From contig NZ_JGYQ01000002.1 of the NCBI RefSeq assembly GCF_000741535.1, positions 124,001-188,000 of the forward strand: DNA of 64,000 bases, written 5' to 3'. The notes under the pieces were generated by a model that was given only the letters and a program-made list of their open reading frames with translations, had not been told where the DNA came from and made no database searches. Below are positions 1-10,717 of this stretch, one piece after another (position 1 is the stretch's first letter; every line of letters starts with the position of its first letter). Both the position numbers and the translations under genes were made by a program. The DNA is from Bifidobacterium boum (lineage in GTDB: Bacteria > Actinomycetota > Actinomycetes > Actinomycetales > Bifidobacteriaceae).

Positions 1-388
1 GCATGCCGAACGAAATCCTCGTGAACCCGCCGTCGGCAAGCCGTTTGATATAGTCGGCGTCGACAGTGTCCGGATTCGCCTCCGTCGTGATTTCCGCGTC
101 AGGCTCAATCCCCCAGATGCGACGCACCGCGTCGAGCATGGCGACCAAATCAGCGGCGGGAAGAATCGTGGGCGTGCCGCCGCCGAAAAACACCGTAGCC
201 GCCTTCTGCTCACGGATGCCATGCGCCGCCTGCCATGCACGCACAAGCTCCATCTCGCGAACCGCCATCCGCGCGTAATTGCCGCGAGACGCCCCCTCAC
301 CCAAATCACGAGCCGTATAGGTGTTGAAATCGCAGTATCCGCAGCGCCTCATACAAAAAGGCACGTGGATGTACACCTCGAACGTCAT
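1..388 (-). CDS. hemW: HemW-like radical SAM protein, N-terminal part (cut by window edge)
   Basis: About 129 N-terminal residues are visible; the rest lies beyond the left edge. Close to the N-terminus is the radical-SAM cluster motif CMRRCGYC, which ligates a 4Fe-4S cluster, followed by DFNTYT and the glycine-rich GGGTP stretch that binds S-adenosylmethionine. This pattern fits HemW, a haem-handling relative of the oxygen-independent coproporphyrinogen oxidase HemN; many such genes are annotated hemN without having that activity. The ATG at 386-388 places the start directly before the typical TFEVYIHVPFC opening. It lies downstream of lepA on the same strand, about 100 nt away, an arrangement common in actinobacteria. 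Family assignment is firm; haem chaperone rather than oxidase is inferred. Confidence 0.88.
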   Translation of the reverse strand, partial: MTFEVYIHVPFCMRRCGYCDFNTYTARDLGEGASRGNYARMAVREMELVRAWQAAHGIREQKAATVFFGGGTPTILPAADLVAMLDAVRRIWGIEPDAEITTEANPDTVDADYIKRLADGGFTRISFGM

Positions 389-457
389 GCCATACCACAA
401 TCCACATCATGCCGTCGTTCGATTCGTCTCATACGGCGAATCAGACGGCGCTTCCCC

Positions 458-480
458 AGGCCCGCCGTGTCTGCGGGCCT
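458..480 (-). terminator. Hairpin between lepA and hemW
   Basis: An 8-bp perfect GC-rich stem (AGGCCCGC / GCGGGCCT, loop of 7) lies just past the lepA stop codon. No T-run follows on the minus strand, so it may be a weak terminator or an RNA-stabilising hairpin. Confidence 0.4.
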
Positions 481-489
481 GCCATCAAC

Positions 490-2370
<1,881 letters not shown>

Positions 2371-2612
2371 TGAAATTCTCCTTTCCGGCGCTTGTTGCCG
2401 GCATGTATCAACTGGTTGTCTGTGGCGGATGCCACCGCAGCCGCGTCCGACTGCGCAACGGTATTCCAATGGTCTTAGTCTACCGGCAATGTCCGGCATG
2501 TGCATCCGCCGCGTCGTCTCATCGTGCGCGTGCCGCACGTCGCAAGTTATCCCGGTTCCGTGGTATCATTAACGTTTGTATGTCCTTATAGCAACCGTCG
2601 TTTGGAGTTACA

Positions 2613-2873
2613 TTGGCAAACATCAAGTCGCAGAAGAAGCGCGTCCTGACCAACGAGAAGGCGCACAAGCGCAACGTGTCGGTGAAGTCCGGCCTGAAGA
2701 CCGTCGTCCGTCGCACCCGCGAAGCCATCGCCGCTGGCGATAAGGCCGCTGCCGAGGAAGCGTACAAGCTCGCCGCTCAGAAGCTTGACAAGGCCGCCGG
2801 CGCCGGCGTGATTCACAAGAATCAGGCTGCGAACCGCAAGTCCGGTCTTGCTCGCGCCATCAACGCGCTGTGA
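2613..2873 (+). CDS. rpsT: 30S ribosomal protein S20
   Basis: An 86-residue basic protein of the S20 family, opening ANIKSQKKR and ending LARAINAL. It binds 16S rRNA in the body of the small subunit. The start codon is TTG at 2613, preceded by TTTGGAG; no ATG exists near the conserved N-terminus, so the rare start looks real. S20 genes of other bacteria also use non-AUG starts, in Escherichia coli (UUG) linked to autogenous control, so the same may apply here (inference). It is divergent from lepA and followed by a strong hairpin. Confidence 0.96.
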   Translation: MANIKSQKKRVLTNEKAHKRNVSVKSGLKTVVRRTREAIAAGDKAAAEEAYKLAAQKLDKAAGAGVIHKNQAANRKSGLARAINAL

Positions 2874-2938
2874 CTCGGTCGCATCACGTTCATCGTGACG
2901 TGATTTGCATATGAATCGGCGTTGACCGATTCCCCACC

Positions 2939-2979
2939 AAGAGGGGGTTCCATGCGGCACATGCATGGAACCCCCTCTT
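2939..2979 (+). terminator. rpsT terminator hairpin
   Basis: A 16-bp perfect stem (2939-2954 with 2964-2979) around a 9-nt loop, 65 nt after the rpsT stop. GC-rich; only a short T-rich tail follows. Confidence 0.75.
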
Positions 2980-3050
2980 CGTATGTGAAGTCGGATATGC
3001 GCTCGGCCGGTACGCCACACTCGGCTCGGCACGATCATGCGAATTGCCGG

Positions 3051-3776
3051 TCAGGCATCATGATCGCGGTCATGCTCATGCTGCCGACGCATCGACGCCG
3101 AAATATGTACAGGCGCATCGCGGGGCATGGCACCAGGCAATTCGATGTCGAATCTGACAGACAGCACCCGCATCAAGACGACGACAATGACAATAGCGAT
3201 ATCGACGACGATTTCCATCCGATATGAAATCAGCCCATGGCCTTCAAGACGATATGACATCACGGTCAGTATGCACCCGACCAACGATGGAAAGGCATAC
3301 CAATGCCTGTCCCGCACCGCCATAGGCACCTCATTGAGCAGCATATCCCGTATCAGACCACCTGCCAATGCCGTGAACATTCCCAAGAACACAGCGGTCA
3401 TGCCACTGGTACCGTACATCAACGCTTTCTGGGTGCCGTTCACTGCGAACAGTCCAAGCGCCAAAGCGTCAAGAACGAGCATGGACCATTTGAGACGATT
3501 GACTTCGGGATGCATGACCGCCACCATCAATCCTGCAGCGATTGAAGTCAACACCATGGCGCGATCAGAGATGCCGACAGGTGGCAACGCGCCAAGAATC
3601 ACATCGCGTACGATGCCTCCGCCGAGTGCAGTCAGCCAAGCGGTGAGCAGAATGGCGAACAGATCATAACCTTTGCGTATGGCGGCGAGGCCGCCGAGCA
3701 AACCGCAGCAAAAGACCGCCACATATTCGATGCCCATGAAGAAGCCATTGCTTTCGAGTGTGACGGTGACAGTCAT
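3051..3776 (-). CDS. Trimeric intracellular cation channel (TRIC/UPF0126) family membrane protein
   Basis: A 241-residue polytopic membrane protein with the duplicated signature of the family: GGGIVRDVILG in the first half and GGLIRDMLL in the second, each inside a hydrophobic three-helix repeat. Prokaryotic members (YadS/YicG types) have been described as TRIC-like cation channels, and some as glycine transporters. The start at 3776 is preferred over the ATG at 3782 because the AGGAGG at 3784-3789 is seven bases from it and only one base from the other. The C-terminus is a short His/Arg/Asp-rich tail. It is monocistronic between rpsT and ilvE. Substrate not deducible. Confidence 0.85.
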   Translation of the reverse strand: MTVTVTLESNGFFMGIEYVAVFCCGLLGGLAAIRKGYDLFAILLTAWLTALGGGIVRDVILGALPPVGISDRAMVLTSIAAGLMVAVMHPEVNRLKWSMLVLDALALGLFAVNGTQKALMYGTSGMTAVFLGMFTALAGGLIRDMLLNEVPMAVRDRHWYAFPSLVGCILTVMSYRLEGHGLISYRMEIVVDIAIVIVVVLMRVLSVRFDIELPGAMPRDAPVHISASMRRQHEHDRDHDA

Positions 3777-3867
3777 GGTCATGCCTCCTGGTTGCCGGTG
3801 GTGTCGCAGCGGCGGGACACGGGATGGGTCGCGGGCTGATACGCCCGCGGACTCTTTTGTCTATACC

Positions 3868-3905
3868 GTAACAGGGCGACTCCCCGAAAGGAATCGCCCT
3901 GTTAC
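3868..3905 (-). terminator. ilvE terminator hairpin
   Basis: A 12-bp perfect stem (3868-3879 with 3894-3905) 48 nt past the ilvE stop. No strong T-run on either side; placed on the minus strand because ilvE is the gene ending here. Confidence 0.65.
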
Positions 3906-3952
3906 AGAAAGACCGAAACAGTATGGGTTTCAGTCAGCCGATGAGCTTGGTC

Positions 3953-5080
3953 TCAGCAGACCTTCCACATCCAGTTGTGCGGATCTTCGATCTCGCCGAG
4001 CTGAATGCCGAGCAGCTGGTTGCGCAGCTTCATGGTCAGCTCGCCGGAACCGCCGTCGGCGACGGTCACGTCGATGTCGTTGGACTTGAAGCGCCCGATC
4101 GGGGTGATGATGGCGGCGGTACCGCAAGCGAACACTTCGGTGACCTCGCCGGACTTGATGTCTTCGACCAGCTGATCGAACTTGATCATGCCTTCGACCA
4201 CATCGTGGCCGTCATCCTGCGCGAGCTGGATGATCGAGCGACGGGTCACGCCAGGCAGAATGTTGCCCGTCAGCGACGGGGTCTCCAGGTGACCATCCTT
4301 GTGCACGATGAACATGTTCATGCCACCGAGCTCCTCGAGGTAGGTCTTCGTCGCAGCATCCACGAAGCACACCTGCTCGCAGCCGTTCTTGATGCCGGTG
4401 TATTCACCGAGCAGCGAAGCGGCGTAGTTGCCGCCGCACTTGGCGAAGCCCGTGCCGCCAGGGCCGACGCGGAACCACTTGTCTTCGATCCAGATGCTGA
4501 CCGGCTTCACACCACCCGGGAAGTAAGGGCCGGACGGGGAGGCGATGACGCAATAATCAACTTCCTTCGGGGCACGCACACCGAGGAACGGCTCGGAAGC
4601 GAACATGAACGGACGCATGTACAGGGTGTATTCTCGGCGGGTCGGCACCCAGTTGGCATCGCGACGGACCAGCGCCGCGACAGAGCCGAGGAAATCGTCG
4701 ATCGGGAGTTCAGGCAGGTACAGGCGCTTGGCGGAGTTCTGGAAACGTTCCGCGTTCGCATCCGGGCGGAACAGCCAAATCGAACCGTCGGCATGATGAT
4801 ACGCCTTGAGGCCTTCGAAGCATTCCTGCGCATAGTGCAGCACCGATGCACCCGGATCCATCTTCAACGGTCCGTACGGCTCGATACGGCGATCGGACCA
4901 GCCTTCGCCGTCCGTCCACGTCATATGAGCCATGTTGTCAGAGAAAATCTGACCGAAAGCCGGCTTGTCGATCAGCTCCTGACGCTTGGCGTCCGAAGCC
5001 GGGTGATCATTGGGTAGGACGGTGAATTCGTCGGCGAGCTTGTTGAGTTGCGCGGGATCATGATGTGATTGTTCAGTCAT
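3953..5080 (-). CDS. ilvE: Branched-chain-amino-acid aminotransferase
   Basis: A 375-residue fold-type IV PLP enzyme that interconverts Leu, Ile and Val with their 2-oxo acids in the cytoplasm. The PLP lysine sits in GTGFAKCGGNYA, and the C-terminal half carries the VTEVFACGTAA stretch and a GRFKSNDI segment typical of the longer BCAT subgroup. The first ATG (5080) with a weak AAGAAG upstream is used; the frame extends seven codons further without a better ribosome site. It stands alone with its own hairpin. The ilv biosynthetic genes are not in the window. Confidence 0.95.
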   Translation of the reverse strand: MTEQSHHDPAQLNKLADEFTVLPNDHPASDAKRQELIDKPAFGQIFSDNMAHMTWTDGEGWSDRRIEPYGPLKMDPGASVLHYAQECFEGLKAYHHADGSIWLFRPDANAERFQNSAKRLYLPELPIDDFLGSVAALVRRDANWVPTRREYTLYMRPFMFASEPFLGVRAPKEVDYCVIASPSGPYFPGGVKPVSIWIEDKWFRVGPGGTGFAKCGGNYAASLLGEYTGIKNGCEQVCFVDAATKTYLEELGGMNMFIVHKDGHLETPSLTGNILPGVTRRSIIQLAQDDGHDVVEGMIKFDQLVEDIKSGEVTEVFACGTAAIITPIGRFKSNDIDVTVADGGSGELTMKLRNQLLGIQLGEIEDPHNWMWKVC

Positions 5081-5223
5081 AATAACTTCTTCTTGAATCA
5101 ACCGTTATCACGGTATTGCGTATGTTGCGCTGGTACTTGTGGCACCGGCTCTAAGGAGTACTCTCGCACAGGTATGGGACGAATGTGTGAAGAGGTTCAC
5201 ATTATGAAAGAGCCGATTATGGC

Positions 5224-5249
5224 GGGACCCCGCACGATGGCGGGGTCCC
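5224..5249 (-). terminator. rplY terminator hairpin
   Basis: A 10-bp perfect stem, GGGACCCCGC / GCGGGGTCCC, with a 6-nt loop, 55 nt beyond the rplY stop on the minus strand. Confidence 0.7.
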
Positions 5250-5303
5250 TGTCCATGATTTGCTGCCGAGCTCTGCGTATCAGCTATAGTGCCCGGCGAC
5301 GAA

Positions 5304-5948
5304 TCACTTGTTGTCTGCAGCAGCGTCAGCGGCCGGAGCAGCAGCGGCGTCGGCAGCCGGAGCGGCAGTCGTGTCAGCAGTCTCGGCGGTGGACTCGGTG
5401 GCGTCCTCAGGCACCTCGACGGTGACCACGGACTCTTCCGGATCGTCGATGTCGAGCTCAGCGCCTTCCGGCAGCTCAACGTCCTTGGCGAAGACCTTGG
5501 TGCCGTCGGTCATGCCGTCAACGTTAATGACGATGCGCTCAGGCAGGTTGGACACGTCTGCACGCACCTTGAGCTCCTGGATGTCGACGAACGCGACCGC
5601 AGCGCCCTTCGGGGTGCCTTCGACGAACACCGGCACCTCGACGTCGATCTTCTCGCCGGCCTTGACTTCATAGAAGTCCACATGCTCGACGATGCGCTTG
5701 ACGGGGTTGCGCTGGACGTCCTTGACGACGGCGATCTTGGAGTCGTCGCCGAACTTGATGGTGAACAGGGCGTTGGTGTGACGCAGCGCCAGCGTGGTCT
5801 CCTTCATCGGGAGGGTGACGAACACGGGCTGGTTGCCACCGGCGTAGATGGTCGCCGGGATCTTGTTGGCTACGCGCAGACGGCGGGCGACGCCCTTGCC
5901 GAACTGGTCGCGGACTTCGCCTTCGAGGCTGATGGTGTTGGTTGCCAT
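5304..5948 (-). CDS. rplY: 50S ribosomal protein L25 (Ctc/TL5 form)
   Basis: A 214-residue member of the two-domain L25/Ctc family: an N-terminal 5S-rRNA-binding domain (MATNTISLEGEVRDQFGKG onward) and a C-terminal TL5-like beta domain ending near the acidic DIDDPEESVVTVEVP segment. The last 30 or so residues are an Ala/Asp/Pro repeat tail (APAADAAA type), low complexity and probably disordered. The start has a GAGGAGA ribosome site 7-8 bases upstream. The frame runs open far upstream, but that extension has no L25 similarity. The leader carries two small hairpins. Confidence 0.95.
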   Translation of the reverse strand: MATNTISLEGEVRDQFGKGVARRLRVANKIPATIYAGGNQPVFVTLPMKETTLALRHTNALFTIKFGDDSKIAVVKDVQRNPVKRIVEHVDFYEVKAGEKIDVEVPVFVEGTPKGAAVAFVDIQELKVRADVSNLPERIVINVDGMTDGTKVFAKDVELPEGAELDIDDPEESVVTVEVPEDATESTAETADTTAAPAADAAAAPAADAAADNK

Positions 5949-5981
5949 AGTGGCTCTCCTCACTAGTAACTGAGCTGTTGT

Positions 5982-6030
5982 CGACTCGATTTTCGGAGTC
6001 GTGTGTTGTTTCGGCGCGCCGACGCGCCGA
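5982..6030 (-). promoter_or_regulatory. Tandem hairpins in the rplY 5' leader
   Basis: Two hairpins lie 34-82 nt upstream of the rplY start: a 6-bp stem (5982-5987 with 5996-6001) and an 8-bp GC-rich stem (6011-6018 with 6023-6030, 4-nt loop). Several ribosomal protein genes are regulated by leader RNA structures; a regulatory role here is only inferred. Confidence 0.35.
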
Positions 6031-6134
6031 TTCCAAACACCATGAGGGTGCCTTGCCATCAGCCGAGTCGATAACGGAGGCTGCGCCTCCCTCGCCAAAG
6101 CGTGGCGAACAAGTCCGCCAAAGCAACACAGAAC

Positions 6135-6140
6135 AGTATA
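6135..6140 (-). promoter_or_regulatory. Candidate -10 box (TATACT) for rplY
   Basis: A good -10 match, TATACT, on the minus strand about 190 nt before the rplY start. No convincing -35 is seen at 16-18 nt, so this is tentative. Confidence 0.3.
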
Positions 6141-6282
6141 CTTCAGCTGCGGACAAACCACGAAGCGATGGTCAACCCCGTTGCGCGCGACAAGGACAAA
6201 CCGAAACGGAGCCAAACCGTAGGCAGAACCAAAGATAGCCATACAATGGGAGAAGCAGCTCGGTATCGGAAAGGGAACGCCT

Positions 6283-7296
6283 ATGTCTTCGACGATGACG
6301 ACAACAATCAGACATATCGGCCAAGGTACTGCCATCTTCACCGCCGTGGCGGGAGCGGCAACGGCGACGCTTGGCGGCCTCGCCTATCGTTTCACCTGCG
6401 ATACCCGCTCTCCCCTGTTCGTCAAGAACAGTCAACGTGCCAATGAAGCGGTCGGCGAACAGCTCCGGCAAAGCGACAATGCCGAACAACAGGCGGCTTC
6501 CCGCTGGTTCCACGACACCAGACAATCCTGGACCACGTACAGCGAAGACGGTCTTCGCTTGCATGCATGGGTTCTTGACCCCGATAGCGTCCATCCCCGG
6601 CCGCATTGGTATGCGATATGCTGCCACGGATTTTGTGGCGAACCGCAGGAAATGGCGAAATACGCCCTGCGATATGCACGGATGGGATGCACCGTAATCG
6701 TTCCGGCGATGCGCGCCCATGAACGCAGCCAAGGCCGGTATGTCGGGCTCGGATACGTTGATCGACGCGACGTGATGTGTTGGATCAACTTGGTGGTCCG
6801 CGCCGATCCCGATGCCTCTATTATTCTTCATGGCAATTCGATGGGGGCAGTCGCCGTGATGCTCGCCGCTGCCGAACCTGACATCCCCCGTCAGGTTATC
6901 GCCGTCGTAGAGGACAGTGGATATAGCACCATTGACGCCGAACTGCGGTTTGTAGCGAAAACCATGCTGAAGATGCCACGCGGGATTGGCCTGCAAACAG
7001 TGGCAGTCATGAACGCGTGCGCCCGCATCCATACCAAATCCGATTTCCGTCGTGGCGACTGTCTGTGCGCAGCGCGCCGCATGCGTGTCCCGTTGTTGTG
7101 CGTGCACGGCACCAATGACACCATGGTCCCCTACGAGTTCATGGATAGGATCGCGGCATCGTATCGCGGACCGTTGTGCAGGACGTTCAGCGTCCAAGGG
7201 GCAGGGCACACCTTGTCGGCGAGCACGGCGCCTGACGCGTATTGGAATGCGGTCAGAGGATTCGTTGAGGCGGCAGCGGGCTGGCGTGAAGCATAA
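6283..7296 (+). CDS. Alpha/beta hydrolase, membrane-anchored or exported
   Basis: A 337-residue protein. A hydrophobic N-terminal segment (about residues 15-35) looks like a signal anchor. Then follows an alpha/beta-hydrolase core: oxyanion-region ICCHGFCG, nucleophile elbow GNSMG (Ser), an acidic residue in CVHGTNDTMVPY, and a histidine in GAGHTLS. The layout matches the family of single-TM hydrolases often annotated as CocE/S9-like or DUF-type lipases in Gram-positives. The start has AAAGGGA upstream. Substrate unknown. It is divergent from rplY and has its own bipartite hairpin downstream. Confidence 0.82.
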   Translation: MSSTMTTTIRHIGQGTAIFTAVAGAATATLGGLAYRFTCDTRSPLFVKNSQRANEAVGEQLRQSDNAEQQAASRWFHDTRQSWTTYSEDGLRLHAWVLDPDSVHPRPHWYAICCHGFCGEPQEMAKYALRYARMGCTVIVPAMRAHERSQGRYVGLGYVDRRDVMCWINLVVRADPDASIILHGNSMGAVAVMLAAAEPDIPRQVIAVVEDSGYSTIDAELRFVAKTMLKMPRGIGLQTVAVMNACARIHTKSDFRRGDCLCAARRMRVPLLCVHGTNDTMVPYEFMDRIAASYRGPLCRTFSVQGAGHTLSASTAPDAYWNAVRGFVEAAAGWREA

Positions 7297-7330
7297 TCCG
7301 TGATTCAGACGCGTCATCGCGAAAAGGAAA

Positions 7331-7379
7331 GGCGGCGATGCGGTACTCCACTGTTTGAATGGAGTTGACAATCGCCGCC
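7331..7379 (+). terminator. Two-tier hairpin after the hydrolase gene
   Basis: A 9-bp outer stem (7331-7339 with 7371-7379) encloses a 6-bp inner stem (7345-7350 with 7360-7365), starting 35 nt past the stop codon. Confidence 0.55.
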
Positions 7380-7548
7380 AAATCACACACACGAACCGGC
7401 TTTTGGCCAGCATTCGCTGACATGGTGCCCGGTGTCACCGGACCTTTTGTCTTGCTGATACGGATGTGATCATACGTTCCCGAGCTGCCCGATGTGGTGA
7501 TTTGTCCATAACATGGTCAAAGAAATGGACTCGTCGGCTGATGCATCA

Positions 7549-7603
7549 ACGTTAGCGGGGTCTGGTCCGGCGTGACGGACGCCGGACCAGACCCCGCTAA
7601 CGT
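7549..7603 (-). terminator. Very long terminator-like hairpin after pntB
   Basis: A 25-bp perfect stem (7549-7573 with 7579-7603) around a 5-nt loop, 23 nt past the pntB stop. It can act in both directions between the two convergent genes. Confidence 0.8.
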
Positions 7604-7625
7604 ATGCTGACTGGATGGTCAATGA

Positions 7626-9035
7626 TTAGGCGAGCAGTTCTTTGACCGCCGCGATCACCGCCTGAAGTCCAGCCTTGGCATCACCGAACAGCATCTGTGT
7701 GTTGTCTTCAAAATACAGTTCGTTCTCGATACCCGCGTAGCCTCGGCCGCGGCCACGCTTCATCACCACGACATGCTGCGCCTGATCGACATCGAGAATC
7801 GGCATGCCGGACACCGGGGTTCCCGGACGACGGGCAGCTGGGTTGGTCACATCATTGGCGCCGACCACCAGCGCGACATTGGCAGAGGAGAACTGTGGAT
7901 TGATGTCATCGAGATCCACCAGCTCATCATAAGGCACGTTCGCTTCGGCGAGCAGCACATTCATATGGCCGGGCATACGCCCCGCAACGGGATGGATGGC
8001 GTACGAGACTTCGACCCCATGCGCTTTCAGCAATTCGCCCAAATCAGCCAGCTCACGCTGTGCCTGTGCCTGCGCCAAGCCGAATCCCGGTACGAAGATG
8101 ACCTTCTCCGCGTACACCAGCTGCACAGCCACGTCATCTGCCGTGGTTTCTTTCATGGTGCCCTCAGGGCCTTCCTGCGAGGATGTCGCCGCCGAAGCAC
8201 CGCCGAAGCCGCCGGCGAGCACGCTATGCAGAGGACGGTTCATTGCCTGCGCCATGAGAATGGAAAGGGTGACGCCAGCCGCGCCGACCAAAGCACCGGC
8301 CACAATCAGCGCGACATTGTCAATCGCCAAACCGCTCATCGCGACAGCGGTACCCGTGCACGCGTTCAACACCGAGATGACGACCGGCATGTCGGCGCCG
8401 CCAATCGGGATAACGAACACCAAACCATATACGAGCGCGAACAGCGTCGTCAGCACCGCCCAAAGCAGCCTGCGGTCAGGTTGCACGCACAGCATGACGA
8501 ATGACGCGACGGTCAAGACGATGAACAACACATTGAACAGGCCTTTACCCGGTATCGTCAGCTTGCGCAGGAATTTCACGCCTTGCAATTTACCTGCCGC
8601 CACCAAAGAACCGGTAAAGGTCACTGAACCGATGACAACACCCAGGCCTGCGGTAATGAGGACAACCAGGCTGGGGGCGGTTTGCGGCGTAAGAATATCG
8701 TTGAGTGCGACCAAAGCGGCGGCTCCGCCACCGACCGTGTTGAAAATCGACACCAGCTGCGGCATGTCGGTCATCTTCACCTTTTTCGCGCTGACCACAC
8801 CAGCCACGGCGCCGATAAGGATGCCGAGCAGGAGCAGCACAATCGCCGTGGTCGACCGGTATCCGGTGACGAACAAGCGTACAAATGCCATGATGACGGC
8901 GATAACCATGCCTGCAGCCGAAATCAGATTGCCCCGACGTGCGGTCTTCGGGGAGTTCATGAAATGCAGACCGATGACGAACATCACGGCTGACAACAGG
9001 TATACGAACCAAGCTACGGTATCGATGGCGTTCAC
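7626..9035 (-). CDS. pntB: NAD(P) transhydrogenase subunit beta
   Basis: A 469-residue integral membrane subunit. Nine or so hydrophobic segments form the proton-conducting domain, followed by the cytosolic NADP(H)-binding domain III with GRMPGHMNVLLAEA, ANDVTNPAAR and the KRGRGRGYAGIENELYF loop. The complex couples hydride transfer from NADH to NADP+ to proton re-entry, supplying NADPH. The start is GTG, sharing the four bases 9032-9035 with the pntA2 stop, so the two are translationally coupled. The gene closes the pntA1-pntA2-pntB operon. Confidence 0.96.
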   Translation of the reverse strand: MNAIDTVAWFVYLLSAVMFVIGLHFMNSPKTARRGNLISAAGMVIAVIMAFVRLFVTGYRSTTAIVLLLLGILIGAVAGVVSAKKVKMTDMPQLVSIFNTVGGGAAALVALNDILTPQTAPSLVVLITAGLGVVIGSVTFTGSLVAAGKLQGVKFLRKLTIPGKGLFNVLFIVLTVASFVMLCVQPDRRLLWAVLTTLFALVYGLVFVIPIGGADMPVVISVLNACTGTAVAMSGLAIDNVALIVAGALVGAAGVTLSILMAQAMNRPLHSVLAGGFGGASAATSSQEGPEGTMKETTADDVAVQLVYAEKVIFVPGFGLAQAQAQRELADLGELLKAHGVEVSYAIHPVAGRMPGHMNVLLAEANVPYDELVDLDDINPQFSSANVALVVGANDVTNPAARRPGTPVSGMPILDVDQAQHVVVMKRGRGRGYAGIENELYFEDNTQMLFGDAKAGLQAVIAAVKELLA

Positions 9036-9358
9036 TTGTCTGCCTCCTCGCGCTTATCCTCGTCCGATGTCTTGGCCGGCTTGGAACTTTTGAACATCTC
9101 GAGCATGCGATCGGTGACGACATAGCCGCCCACAACGTTCATCGTGCCGAGTATCGCCGCAAGAAAGACGAATACATACGCCAATGGGGAATTCGCTTCG
9201 GCTGCGACGATGACAACGCCGACGATGACAATGCCGTGGATGGAGTTCGCGCCGGACATCAGCGGCGTATGCAAGGTGGCGGGAACTTTGCCGATGACTT
9301 CAACGCCGATCAGCAACGCCAACACAAACAATGTGATGGATACAACAAGCGGACTCAT
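9032..9358 (-). CDS. pntAB: NAD(P) transhydrogenase subunit alpha, part 2 (membrane)
   Basis: A 108-residue protein with three hydrophobic segments (residues 3-25, 40-60 and 65-85), the separate transmembrane portion of the alpha subunit as in Rhodospirillum-type three-gene transhydrogenases. The charged C-terminus (KTSDEDKREEADK) is cytosolic. The ATG at 9356-9358 is one base after the pntA1 stop codon and its own stop overlaps the pntB start, so all three genes are co-translated. The frame continues upstream inside pntA1 but that part is not coding. Confidence 0.93.
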   Translation of the reverse strand: MSPLVVSITLFVLALLIGVEVIGKVPATLHTPLMSGANSIHGIVIVGVVIVAAEANSPLAYVFVFLAAILGTMNVVGGYVVTDRMLEMFKSSKPAKTSDEDKREEADK

Positions 9359-9359
9359 G

Positions 9360-10517
9360 TCACTGCCCTTCTTTCTCTGATTCGTCCGACGGCTCGGCTG
9401 TGTTGCCGGCGACGACCAAAGCGTCGTCGATCTCATCGCCGGGCGTGATCCGGAGCTGACCGTCACGCACAAAATGAGCCAACACGTCCGCAACATTCCT
9501 TGACAGCAGGTTTGACGCCGTGTTCGACACTTCCGAGGCCAGCGTCGGGGCACCAATAATGGTGACACCGCCTTCAGTGACCTGGGTACCGATCGTCGAC
9601 CCCTCGACATTGCCGCCCAAAGCGCTGGCTGCGCAGTCTACGACCACCGCACCGCGGTGCAACGCCGCCACGCCGGCAGATGTCAGCAGAACCGGAGGCT
9701 TCCTACCGGGGACTTTCGCCGTGGTGATGACAATATCAAATTGCGCGGCTTTCTCATCAACCGCGGCCTGCTGCGCGGCCTGCTCCTGCTCGGTAAGTTG
9801 GCGCGCATATCCTCCCTCGCCTTGGCCCTGAGAGAAATCCAGACCAAGGTCCAAGAATTTGGCGCCCAACGACTCCACCTCGCCCTTCGAAGCAGGACGT
9901 ACATCATACGCCGTAACGACGGCGCCCAGGCGCCGGGCGGTGCCAATAGCTTGAAGGCCGGCGATGCCGGCGCCGAGCACCAGTACCTTGGCCGGACGAA
10001 TCGTGCCGGCTGCCGTAGTCATCATCGGCAGGAAGGAACGGTAGGCATTCGCCGCGACCAATGCCGCCTTATATCCCATGACGGAATTCTGCGAAGTCAT
10101 CTCATCCATGGACTGGGCGGCGCTGAGCTGTCGTGGCAGACGTTCGATGGCGACGGCCGTCAATCCCGCAGCTTGCAGCGAAGCGACATACGCGTTGTCC
10201 GTGAAAGAGCCCAGCAGACCGATCACCCATTGTCCCGCATGCATCGCGGCGATCTGGTCAGGAGTAGGTCTGGAAACAAAACCGAACGCATCACATTGGG
10301 CGAGCAATGTCGAGCGGTCACTGACCGTTGCTCCAGCATGCTCATAATCTGCATCAGTGTATTGTGCCGCGTTTCCGGCATCGTGCTCAATCATGCATGT
10401 CACGCCGTGTTTGCGCAGTCTCGCGACAATGTCAGGCGTCAGTGCCACACGCTGTTCATGCTCCGTGGTCTCATTGAAGACTCCGAACAGCACGCTGGCT
10501 TCTGGTTGTTCAGCCAT
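9360..10517 (-). CDS. pntAA: NAD(P) transhydrogenase subunit alpha, part 1 (NAD-binding)
   Basis: A 385-residue soluble domain I. It carries the alanine dehydrogenase/PNT N-terminal region with ETTEHEQRVALTPD, the RQDQ-type loop replaced here by a SMDEMTSQNSVMGYKAA stretch, and the Rossmann motif LVLGAGIAGLQAIGTARRLGA followed by the acidic YDVRP. It binds NAD(H) and docks on the membrane parts. The start ATG has an AAAGGG upstream. First gene of the pnt operon; the upstream region holds several palindromes that could be operator sites. Confidence 0.94.
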   Translation of the reverse strand: MAEQPEASVLFGVFNETTEHEQRVALTPDIVARLRKHGVTCMIEHDAGNAAQYTDADYEHAGATVSDRSTLLAQCDAFGFVSRPTPDQIAAMHAGQWVIGLLGSFTDNAYVASLQAAGLTAVAIERLPRQLSAAQSMDEMTSQNSVMGYKAALVAANAYRSFLPMMTTAAGTIRPAKVLVLGAGIAGLQAIGTARRLGAVVTAYDVRPASKGEVESLGAKFLDLGLDFSQGQGEGGYARQLTEQEQAAQQAAVDEKAAQFDIVITTAKVPGRKPPVLLTSAGVAALHRGAVVVDCAASALGGNVEGSTIGTQVTEGGVTIIGAPTLASEVSNTASNLLSRNVADVLAHFVRDGQLRITPGDEIDDALVVAGNTAEPSDESEKEGQ

Positions 10518-10544
10518 AGCAGCCCTTTCTAGCTTCTTTACTAT

Positions 10545-10601
10545 GTACGCGTACAGGGTACGTCGACAGTGTACCGTATCCGTGCCGGTTCATGATCATG
10601 A
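10545..10601. promoter_or_regulatory. Palindromes in the pntA1/acyl-CoA ligase divergent region
   Basis: The 200-nt region between the divergent genes contains GTACGCGTAC (10545-10554) and TCATGATCATGA (10590-10601), both perfect palindromes, plus spaced GTAC repeats between them. They resemble dimeric regulator sites. No regulator can be named. Confidence 0.35.
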
Positions 10602-10717
10602 CATCCATTACCCGGCCGTTTGGCCGCAACGGCTACGGCACCGTAAGGTGACGGAACAGATGATTTCGACTACTATCACAAGGTTGATAGACGTAGCTGA
10701 AGGCCAAGGAGCAGGAC

